64,000 nucleotides of DNA. Source: Geobacillus vulcani PSS1. Its GTDB lineage: Bacteria; Bacillota; Bacilli; Bacillales; Anoxybacillaceae. The DNA is taken from positions 2,543,001-2,607,000 of the forward strand of contig NZ_JPOI01000001.1 in NCBI RefSeq assembly GCF_000733845.1. The letters run 5' to 3'. Made by a program: the position numbers and the translations under genes. The first letter of the stretch is position 1. Each line of letters opens with the position of its first letter. The notes beneath the pieces were generated by a model, which did not search any database, was not told where the DNA came from, and worked only from the letters and a program-made list of their open reading frames with translations. Positions 57,240 through 64,000 of this stretch are shown piece by piece.

Positions 57240-59069
57240 ATGGTTTTTGAACGGTTAAAAAATAAAGAAAAATTATATACTGTTATTGTCTCTCTTTTGG
57301 GAATGTATATATTTGCTACAGAGGTTGATATCCATTCCCAATCCTTAAAAGATTGGGTTTTAGTATATATATTGACTGGTGCTGTTGTTTTGTTGAATCT
57401 TTTTCCCATTATCTTGCCCCCTAAAGCTAATTCTTTTTCAATGGATTCTGCTGTTTACTTGACCACTTTGTTTTTGTATGGATTGAACTTTACGTTACAG
57501 GTGCTTTTTATTTTTAGTGTGATAGAATTGTATCGTAAGCAACGAATGTCTGCATGGAGACATTTATTTAATTTCTCAATGTATTGTTTGATGATATCAG
57601 GTGCTTATTACTCATTTTTATTCTTCAATGGGGATATTGGGAAGATCAATGTCCATAACTTGTTCCCTTATTTGATTAGTTTGCTAGTTTATTTTAGTAT
57701 TAATGTATTATTAATTTTTCTTTTCTTCTATTTTATTGGCCAAGTATTTAAAGGTGCTCTGGAGCTGGGAGTCTTAAAAGAGGCTTGTGTTGGGTATTCA
57801 GTAACATTGCTTCTTTCAATGGTTTTAGCCATTTTGTTGTCGGAAGAGAAATATTTTGGCTTGTCCTTATTTACTATTTTAGTAACAATATTATCTGTTG
57901 TTTTCAGGAAGTTTTTGGAGTTGTATCAACTAGTGTCTAATCGAGCTAACAAAGACCACCTCACCGGCCTATACAACCACGGCTATTTCAAAGAAACGCT
58001 CAAGCAACAGTTTTCTGACTGCAAGATGCTCAAGCAGCCGCTGACGCTGGCGTTTCTTGACTTGGACGATTTTAAAAAATATAACGACCGGAACGGTCAT
58101 TTGCAAGGCGACCGCTTGTTGACGTTTTTTGGGAAACTGTTGCAAAAAGCGGTGGAAGGGACGAATTTCACGGTCGCCCGCTATGGCGGAGAAGAGTTTG
58201 CGATTTTAATGCCCAATACCATGAAAGAAGACGCGTACGTGTTTTTAAACCGGTTGCGCAAAGAAGTGAACGATACATATTTTGAAGGCGTCGAGCATAT
58301 TCCGTATCGCTGCTTGTCGTTTTCGTGCGGCATCGCTGAGATGGAGAAGGATATGTATGAAAGCGAGGAGCTGATTCATCGGGCCGATCAAGCGTTGTAT
58401 TACGCGAAGGCGCAAGGAAAAAACAATGTGCAATTGTATGACAAGCACAATATGTGCTTGGATGAGATTAAGTTTAAGCAAGATTTGGAAGCGCTCGAGC
58501 AGCAAGTGAAATTTTTTCTTTCCAAAGATGTGTATACATATCGCCATAGCAAACGGGTGTTTAAATATGCGCTCGAATTTGGCAGCCGCCTTGACGGGTT
58601 GACCGACCATGAGCGGCAGACGCTCATTTTAGGGGCGCTTATCCATGACATTGGCAAAATTGAAGTGCCGCGCGATATTTTAAATAAGAGCGGAAAGCTG
58701 GAAAAGCATGAGTGGGAGATTATCAAAAAGCACGTAACGTGGGGGCGCGAGATTGTGGCGGCGGAGAAGCGGTTTGATGATCTGCTTCCGCTCGTTGAGC
58801 TGCACCACGAACGATATGATGGGAGAGGGTATCCGTACGGGCTGAAAGGGGAAGAAATCCCGAAACTGGCCCGCATTTTGTGTATTATCGACTCGTTTGA
58901 CGCTATGACGACCGAGCGGCCGTACCAGCCGACGAAAACGTTTGAAGAGGCGCTTGAGGAAATCGAACGTTGCGCAGGGACGCAGTTTGATCCGGTGTAT
59001 GCGGCGAAGTTTATCGCGTTTGTGCGAGAGCGCTATTTGCCGCTGGTGGAAATGCAACAATTGGATTAG
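57240..59069 (+). CDS. Membrane GGDEF and HD-GYP cyclic-di-GMP protein
   Basis: A 609-residue protein: an N-terminal membrane sensor of about six to seven segments (residues 10-225), a GGDEF domain (NKDHLTGLYNHGYFKE start, RYGGEEF active loop near residue 325) and an HD-GYP domain (HSKRV, LIHDIGK, and HHERYDGRGYPYGLKG). GGDEF makes and HD-GYP degrades cyclic di-GMP; both motifs look active. The first about 705 bases are much more AT-rich than the rest. The ATG at 57240 follows a weak GAGAGTG. Confidence 0.9.
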   Translation: MVFERLKNKEKLYTVIVSLLGMYIFATEVDIHSQSLKDWVLVYILTGAVVLLNLFPIILPPKANSFSMDSAVYLTTLFLYGLNFTLQVLFIFSVIELYRKQRMSAWRHLFNFSMYCLMISGAYYSFLFFNGDIGKINVHNLFPYLISLLVYFSINVLLIFLFFYFIGQVFKGALELGVLKEACVGYSVTLLLSMVLAILLSEEKYFGLSLFTILVTILSVVFRKFLELYQLVSNRANKDHLTGLYNHGYFKETLKQQFSDCKMLKQPLTLAFLDLDDFKKYNDRNGHLQGDRLLTFFGKLLQKAVEGTNFTVARYGGEEFAILMPNTMKEDAYVFLNRLRKEVNDTYFEGVEHIPYRCLSFSCGIAEMEKDMYESEELIHRADQALYYAKAQGKNNVQLYDKHNMCLDEIKFKQDLEALEQQVKFFLSKDVYTYRHSKRVFKYALEFGSRLDGLTDHERQTLILGALIHDIGKIEVPRDILNKSGKLEKHEWEIIKKHVTWGREIVAAEKRFDDLLPLVELHHERYDGRGYPYGLKGEEIPKLARILCIIDSFDAMTTERPYQPTKTFEEALEEIERCAGTQFDPVYAAKFIAFVRERYLPLVEMQQLD

Positions 59070-59076
59070 GAGGAAG

Positions 59077-59105
59077 GCACTTGCCGATGGCAAGTGTTTT
59101 TATTT
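59077..59105 (+). terminator. Terminator of the GGDEF/HD-GYP gene
   Basis: CACTTGCC and GGCAAGTG form a perfect 8 bp stem with a three-base loop, followed by a T-rich tail. Confidence 0.9.
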
Positions 59106-59276
59106 TTGGCTTTCCGTGAAAATCCCGCGCCGGCAAGCGGTGATTTTCAATCCTCGGGTGGAGGGCAAACCATTGCCCATGGACCTTTCTGTGAAAAATC
59201 AAGCGTTGGTGGGCTGTGATGTTCATGTGCTGGGAGTAGAGAGGAACATTTACTTATGGATGAGGTTTTGATCGAT

Positions 59277-59361
59277 TTTGATTGATTAAATTCTTTATTT
59301 GATTGATATTGATAGAAAATGAATGTTTTTGATTGATTTTTTCTCCCTCTTGGCATATGAT
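59277..59361 (+). promoter_or_regulatory. fruRKA promoter with three TTTGATTGAT direct repeats
   Basis: TTTGATTGAT occurs exactly at 59277-59286, 59298-59307 and 59328-59337 (offsets 21 and 30 bases). A -35 TTGATT (59333-59338) and -10 TATGAT (59356-59361) have a 17-base spacer, so the third repeat overlaps the -35. Such direct repeats suit a DeoR-type regulator such as FruR. Confidence 0.7.
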
Positions 59362-59401
59362 AGAGTTGTAAGCGATATCGCCGATGATCGGAGGTGGGAA
59401 T

Positions 59402-60154
59402 GTGCTGACGGAAGAACGCCACCGCCTCATTTTGGAGCTTTTGGCGCAAAAAGGGGTCATCAAGCTGCAAGAGCTCGTTGACGCGACCGGAGCGTCGGAG
59501 TCGACGATTCGCCGTGATTTGACGCAGCTTGAAAATGAAAAGAAACTGCGCCGCGTGCATGGCGGGGCGGCCTTGTTGCAGCAGAAACGCGAAGAGTTAA
59601 GCGTATCGGAAAAATCGCTGAAATATATCGAAGAAAAACGGCGGATTGCCGCGCATGCGGCTAGTTTGGTGAAAAAAGGAAACTGCATCTATTTAGATGC
59701 GGGGACAACGACGTGGGAAATGATTCCGCACTTGGCTGACAAAGAGGTCATCGTTGTCACGAACGGCGTGATGCATGTCGATCGGTTGCTTGAGCACAAC
59801 GTGACGACGTATTTGATTGGCGGCATGATCAAGCCGAAAACGAAGGCGTTGATCGGTCGCGGCGCCATCGAGTCGCTGCGGCAGTACCGCTTTGACCAAT
59901 GCTTCATCGGCGCCAACGGTGTTCATTACGACTACGGCTATACGACGCCGGATCCGGAAGAGGCGTTGGTGAAATATACGGCGATGCAGCTGGCGCAACG
60001 TGCGTATGTGCTAGCTGACCATTCGAAGTTGAACGAAAGCGCGTTTGCGAAAATTGCCGATTTGCATGAGGCGGTTTTGATTACCGATCAGTTGGATGAA
60101 GATTGGCAGCAGTGGTATCAGGCAAAAACGACGGTAGAGGTTGTGACACCATGA
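59402..60154 (+). CDS. fruR: Fructose operon regulator, DeoR family
   Basis: A 250-residue DeoR repressor: helix-turn-helix VIKLQELVDATGASESTIRR with the wing LRRVHGGAALL, then the sugar-phosphate domain (YLDAGTTTWEMIPHL, VVTNGVMHV, DQCFIGANGVHYDYGYTT). It should respond to fructose 1-phosphate. The GTG start at 59402 follows GGAGGTGG. It overlaps fruK by four bases. Confidence 0.93.
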   Translation: MLTEERHRLILELLAQKGVIKLQELVDATGASESTIRRDLTQLENEKKLRRVHGGAALLQQKREELSVSEKSLKYIEEKRRIAAHAASLVKKGNCIYLDAGTTTWEMIPHLADKEVIVVTNGVMHVDRLLEHNVTTYLIGGMIKPKTKALIGRGAIESLRQYRFDQCFIGANGVHYDYGYTTPDPEEALVKYTAMQLAQRAYVLADHSKLNESAFAKIADLHEAVLITDQLDEDWQQWYQAKTTVEVVTP

Positions 60155-61062
60155 TTTACACGTGTACGCTCAATCCATCGGTTGATTATATTGTCCATAT
60201 GGATGAACTGCGCGTCGGTGAACTGAATCGTGCTTTGAAAACGTTGACATTTCCGGGCGGCAAAGGCATTAACGTGTCGCGTGTGCTCAAACGCCTCGGC
60301 GTCGACAGCACGGCGCTCGGGTTTGCCGGCGGATTTACCGGCGCGTTTATCGAAAGCGAGCTCCGAAACGAAGGAATCGCGTGCGATTTCGTTCGTATTC
60401 CCGGCCCGACGCGCATCAATGTAAAGCTGAAAGCCGGGATTGAGACGGAAATTAACGGTCAAGGCCCGGTGATCGCCAGCGAGGAGGCTATGCGGCTGAC
60501 TGCGAAAATCGCGGCGCTTTCCGCTGGTGACGTCCTTGTGCTTGCGGGAAGTGCCCCGCCTTCGTTGCCAGTGGAGGTATATGAACAGCTGGCCGCGGAG
60601 GCAGCGAAGCGGCAAGCCCGTCTTGTCATCGATACGAGCGGTTCGGCGCTCGAGTCGCTGCTGGCGTATCAACCGTTTCTTGTCAAGCCGAACCATCATG
60701 AGCTTGCTGAGCTGTTTGGCGTCTCTGCACTGACGAAAGAAGAAGTCGTCATCTATGGCCGCCGTTTGACCGAGATGGGCGTTCGTCATGTCATTGTGTC
60801 GATGGGCGGCGCGGGAGCGTTTTATTTCGGCGAGGAGGCGGAACTGTTTGCCGAAGCGCCCAAGGGAACGGTCAGAAACTCGGTCGGGGCGGGCGATTCC
60901 ATGGTAGCGGGCTTTTTAGCCGCCCAAGAGAGCGGAAAATCGCTCGAGGAAGCATTCGCCTACAGCGTGGCGGCCGGAAGCGCGACCGCATTTTCCGAGG
61001 ATTTATGCACGAAAGAAGAAGTGGAAACGCTCGTCGGCCGTGTCCGCATGATGCATTTATAA
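60151..61062 (+). CDS. fruK: 1-phosphofructokinase
   Basis: A 303-residue PfkB-family kinase converting fructose 1-phosphate to fructose 1,6-bisphosphate. TLNPSVDYIVHMD at the start, FPGGKGINVSRVLKRLG, and the C-terminal NSVGAGDSMVAGFLA with the catalytic Asp are typical. The ATG at 60151 overlaps the fruR stop. It lies between regulator and PTS permease. Confidence 0.96.
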   Translation: MIYTCTLNPSVDYIVHMDELRVGELNRALKTLTFPGGKGINVSRVLKRLGVDSTALGFAGGFTGAFIESELRNEGIACDFVRIPGPTRINVKLKAGIETEINGQGPVIASEEAMRLTAKIAALSAGDVLVLAGSAPPSLPVEVYEQLAAEAAKRQARLVIDTSGSALESLLAYQPFLVKPNHHELAELFGVSALTKEEVVIYGRRLTEMGVRHVIVSMGGAGAFYFGEEAELFAEAPKGTVRNSVGAGDSMVAGFLAAQESGKSLEEAFAYSVAAGSATAFSEDLCTKEEVETLVGRVRMMHL

Positions 61063-61084
61063 GAAACAAAGGGGGAGCGCAAAA

Positions 61085-62956
61085 ATGAACATGACCGATT
61101 TGTTGACGAAAGAAACGATCATTCTTCAGCTTCAGGCGAAGACAAAGAGCGAAGTGATTGATGAGTTGGCGGCGAAGCTCGCCGAAGCGGGAGCGGTCAG
61201 CGATGTCGAGGCGTTCAAACAAGCCATTTGGGCGCGTGAACAACAAAGCACGACCGGCGTCGGCGAGGGCATCGCCATTCCGCACGCCAAAACGGCGGCG
61301 GTCAAGCGCCCAGCGGTGGCGTTCGGCCGTTCAGTCGCCGGCATTGATTACGAGTCGCTGGACGGCAAGCCAAGCCATTTGTTTTTCATGATCGCGGCTC
61401 CAGAAGGTGGGGAGGAGACGCATTTGCAGGCGCTGGCCCGATTGTCTTCGCTGCTGATGGATGCGTCGTTCCGCGCTCAGCTTGAAAACGCTTCAAGTGA
61501 AGAGGAAGTCATCGGTTTGCTGGCGGCAAAAGAGAGCGAAGGGAACGCATCGTCGCCGCAGGCCGCATCGGCTAGCAGCGGCCGGAAGGTGCTCGCCGTC
61601 ACCGCCTGCCCGACCGGGATTGCCCATACGTATATGGCGGCGGATGCGCTGAAAGCGAAAGCGGCGGAAATGGGGGTGCCGATCAAAGTCGAGACAAACG
61701 GCTCCGATGGAGTGAAAAACGCTCTGACCGCGCAGGAGATTGAAGAGGCAACGGCGATCATTGTCGCAGCCGATAAACAAGTCGAAATGGACCGCTTCGA
61801 CGGCAAACACGTCATTCAAGTGCCCGTCGCCCAGGCGATTCGTCAGCCGGAAAAGCTGATCGAGCAGGCGTTGCGTCAAGACGCACCGATTTATCGGGCG
61901 AGCGGCCAGGCGCGAGGCAGCGCGGGAGCGGCGAAGCCGCGCACCGGTTTTTACAAGCATTTGATGAACGGTGTATCGAATATGCTTCCGTTTGTCGTCG
62001 GCGGCGGGATTTTGATTGCGCTTTCCTTCACCTTCGGCATTAAAGCGTTTGATCCGAAAGACCCGTCGTATCATCCGTTTGCTAAATTGTTGATGGACAT
62101 TGGCGGCGGCAATGCGTTTGCGTTAATGGTTCCTGTGCTGGCCGCATTCATTGCCATGAGCATTGCCGACCGGCCGGGGTTTGCGCCGGGGATGGTCGGC
62201 GGTTTTCTGGCGGCGAACGGCGGGGCGGGTTTCTTGGGCGGATTGATCGCTGGCTTTCTGGCCGGGTATTTGGTCGTCGGGCTACGCAAACTGTTCAGCC
62301 GGTTGCCGCAGTCGCTTGAAGGGATTAAACCGGTGCTGCTCTATCCGGTATTCGGCATTTTCCTCACCGGCGTCATTATGATGTATGTGGTCATCGATCC
62401 TGTCAAGGCGTTGAATGAAGGGCTGAAACATTGGCTTTCCGGCATGGGAACCGCCAACTTAGTGCTGCTTGGCGCGGTGTTGGGCGGCATGATGGCGGTC
62501 GATATGGGCGGACCGATCAACAAAGCGGCGTATACGTTTGGCCTGGCGATGATTGAAGCTGGCAACTTTGCGCCGCATGCAGCGATTATGGCTGGCGGGA
62601 TGGTGCCCCCGCTCGGATTGGCGCTGGCGACAACGTTCTTTAAAAAGAAATTCACGAAAGCCGAGCGGGAAGCCGGAAAAACGTGCTATATCATGGGCGC
62701 TTCGTTCATTACCGAAGGGGCGATTCCGTTTGCCGCCGCTGACCCGGTGCGGGTCATTCCATCGATTATCGTCGGCTCGGCGGTTGCTGGAGCGTTGACG
62801 ATGTGGTTCCATATCGGGCTGCCGGCGCCGCACGGCGGGATTTTCGTCATCCCGATCGTCAAAGGCAGCGCATGGCTTTATATCTTGGCTATTTTGATTG
62901 GTTCCATCATAACCGCATTGATGGTCGGGTTGTGGAAAAAAGAAGTGGAAGAATAA
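61085..62956 (+). CDS. fruA: Fructose PTS transporter, IIABC fusion
   Basis: A 623-residue fused permease. The IIA domain comes first with H67 in GIAIPHAKT, then IIB with C177 in VTACPTGIAHTYMAADAL, then a membrane IIC domain from about residue 290 (GVSNMLPFVVGGGILIAL to the end) with about nine segments. It imports fructose as fructose 1-phosphate, the substrate of fruK. GGGGGAGC precedes the ATG. Terminator follows. Confidence 0.96.
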   Translation: MNMTDLLTKETIILQLQAKTKSEVIDELAAKLAEAGAVSDVEAFKQAIWAREQQSTTGVGEGIAIPHAKTAAVKRPAVAFGRSVAGIDYESLDGKPSHLFFMIAAPEGGEETHLQALARLSSLLMDASFRAQLENASSEEEVIGLLAAKESEGNASSPQAASASSGRKVLAVTACPTGIAHTYMAADALKAKAAEMGVPIKVETNGSDGVKNALTAQEIEEATAIIVAADKQVEMDRFDGKHVIQVPVAQAIRQPEKLIEQALRQDAPIYRASGQARGSAGAAKPRTGFYKHLMNGVSNMLPFVVGGGILIALSFTFGIKAFDPKDPSYHPFAKLLMDIGGGNAFALMVPVLAAFIAMSIADRPGFAPGMVGGFLAANGGAGFLGGLIAGFLAGYLVVGLRKLFSRLPQSLEGIKPVLLYPVFGIFLTGVIMMYVVIDPVKALNEGLKHWLSGMGTANLVLLGAVLGGMMAVDMGGPINKAAYTFGLAMIEAGNFAPHAAIMAGGMVPPLGLALATTFFKKKFTKAEREAGKTCYIMGASFITEGAIPFAAADPVRVIPSIIVGSAVAGALTMWFHIGLPAPHGGIFVIPIVKGSAWLYILAILIGSIITALMVGLWKKEVEE

Positions 62957-62964
62957 TAGAAGAA

Positions 62965-62999
62965 GAGGCGTTTCGCCAAAGGCGGAGCGCCTTTTTTGT
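62965..62999 (+). terminator. Terminator of fruRKA
   Basis: AGGCG/CGCCT outer and CGCC/GGCG inner stems, followed by six T residues. Confidence 0.85.
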
Positions 63000-63088
63000 T
63001 ATGGAGTTTGCTATTTTTCTTACCAAATTTTCATGACAATGGTCATTTCTCATGATAAAATGAACGGTTGTAAATGAGAGGAGAACCC

Positions 63089-63955
63089 ATGATGAACACG
63101 TTCTTGCAGCTGAATACGATTTTTATCAGCATATTGATTGAATCGTTGCCGTTCGTTGTGCTCGGGGTGTTTGTTTCCGGAGTCATTCAAATGTTTGTCA
63201 GTGAAGAGACCGTACAACGGTGGGTGCCGAAAAACCGCTTTTTGGCCATTGTTTATGCCACGTTGCTCGGGGTGTTTTTCCCTTCATGCGAATGCAGCAT
63301 CGTGCCGATCACTCGGCGGCTCGTCGCGAAAGGGGTGCCGCTTTACGCGGCGGTGCCGTTTATGTTAACGGCACCGGTCATCAATCCGGTTGTGCTGTTT
63401 TCGACGTATATCGCTTTCGGAAGCAGTTGGACGATGGTATTGTGTCGGGCGCTGTTCGCTTGCGCTGTCGCCGCCGCTGTCGGCGCCGTGATGGCGATTC
63501 GGCATGAAGGCAGCGAGTTGCGCCATGAGCGGCGTGAGATGCCGATGATGCCCCGTACGTGGAAAGAGAAAATGGTCGGCACCCTGCGCCATACGATCGA
63601 TGAATTTTTTGCGACCGGGAAGTATTTGATCATTGGGGCGTTCATTGCTTCGGCGATGCAAACGTATGTGAAAACGTCGGCGCTTGTGGCGATCGGCAAT
63701 GGGAAAGTGGCGGCCTCTTTGGTCATGATGGCACTTGCCTTTGTCCTGTCGCTCTGTTCCGAGGCGGACGCGTTTATCGCCTCGTCGTTTCAAAGCACGT
63801 TTCCGTTTCACGCGTTGGCCGCGTTTCTCGTTTACGGGCCGATGCTCGATGTGAAAAATACGCTCATGTTGTTCCAGTCGTTCCGCGCCCGGTTTGTGTG
63901 GAAGCTGATTGCTTATATCACGTTGTTCGTGTTTGCTGGTTCGCTATTGATCTAG
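63089..63955 (+). CDS. DUF318/UPF0718-family permease (YcgR-like)
   Basis: A 288-residue membrane permease. The family features are GVFFPSCECSIVPITRRLVAKG (conserved Cys pair), MLTAPVINPVVLFSTYIAF, and in the second half LSLCSEADAFIASSF. Members include ArsP organoarsenical exporters and B. subtilis YcgR; the substrate here is unknown. The ATG at 63089 follows GAGAGGAG. A small palindrome (ATGAC/GTCAT) lies at about 63033-63046 upstream. The next gene starts 15 bases after it, giving a ycgR-ycgQ type pair. Confidence 0.85.
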   Translation: MMNTFLQLNTIFISILIESLPFVVLGVFVSGVIQMFVSEETVQRWVPKNRFLAIVYATLLGVFFPSCECSIVPITRRLVAKGVPLYAAVPFMLTAPVINPVVLFSTYIAFGSSWTMVLCRALFACAVAAAVGAVMAIRHEGSELRHERREMPMMPRTWKEKMVGTLRHTIDEFFATGKYLIIGAFIASAMQTYVKTSALVAIGNGKVAASLVMMALAFVLSLCSEADAFIASSFQSTFPFHALAAFLVYGPMLDVKNTLMLFQSFRARFVWKLIAYITLFVFAGSLLI

Positions 63956-63970
63956 CAAGGAGGTGGCGGC

Positions 63971-64000
63971 ATGATTCGCATGTATATTTTGCTTGGGTTT
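63971..64000 (+). CDS. Start of a YcgQ/TIGR03943-like gene (partial)
   Basis: Only ten codons (MIRMYILLGF) are in the window, after AAGGAGGTGGC. The call rests on the usual partnership of YcgR-type permeases with a TIGR03943 protein; the sequence alone is too short. Confidence 0.5.
   Translation, partial: MIRMYILLGF

Noticed and set aside
59264..59345. CRISPR-like array
   Set aside because: Only three 10-base repeats with unequal spacing in a promoter; far too short and irregular for CRISPR.

Overview
The window is chromosomal DNA of a moderately GC-rich thermophilic Bacillota, most likely Geobacillus (G. stearothermophilus group). The glucuronate, xylan and xylose proteins closely match what I remember of the G. 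stearothermophilus T-6 hemicellulose cluster, ribosome binding sites are strong AGGAGG types, and cre, XylR-type and GlnR/TnrA-type sites are present. No tRNA, rRNA or CRISPR array was seen.

Region 1 (1-30 kb) degrades glucuronoxylan. It opens with the 3' end of aguA, then xynB (GH39), kdgK, kdgA, uxuR, uxaC, uxuA, uxuB and a DUF624 membrane protein. An IS110 element follows, then the secreted GH10 xylanase xynA on the minus strand. Divergent from xynA are a NIF3-like gene, axe2 and an intracellular GH5 enzyme. A comparatively AT-rich block holds a sugar ABC transporter and a decayed GH3 gene. Three genes that fit the Weimberg oxidative xylose route (xylonate dehydratase type, 2-keto-3-deoxy-pentonate dehydratase type, ketoglutarate-semialdehyde dehydrogenase type) lead into GH43 xynB3, xylA and xylB. 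XylR-like operators and cre sites sit in front of xynA, the NIF3/axe2/GH5 genes and xylA.

Region 2 (30-36 kb) contains a nitronate monooxygenase gene split by an IS607-type element (serine recombinase, TnpB, presumed omega RNA). Removing the element in silico at its GG core restores an intact reading frame. It also holds an iron-type alcohol dehydrogenase, a hotdog thioesterase and a free-standing DnaA N-terminal-domain protein.

Region 3 (36-44 kb) is nitrate assimilation: a short leader ORF, nirB, nirD, nasC, a nitrate transporter, an OsmC remnant, two small minus-strand genes (one FbpA-like) and tnrA. Perfect TGTNA-N7-TNACA boxes lie about 49-51 bp upstream of the inferred starts of nirB, tnrA and the small genes.

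Region 4 (44-64 kb) has a cellobiose-type PTS operon with GH1 enzyme and GntR regulator, ykoP-ykoQ, an NhaC antiporter, an endonuclease I family protein, a BASS transporter, feoA with a broken feoB, a DUF5317 protein, a GGDEF/HD-GYP protein that looks chimeric in base composition, fruRKA, and the start of a ycgR-ycgQ type pair.

A family of about 130-140 bp elements with CTAG-bounded inverted ends (CTAGAAGGCYGGTGA) occurs at five loci, three of them as tandem pairs. The strongest unexplained signals are these repeats, an alternative-hairpin arrangement between the ABC binding-protein and permease genes, the slippery A8 tract in tnpA, the FruR-region direct repeats, and the nitrogen-control box architecture around tnrA.
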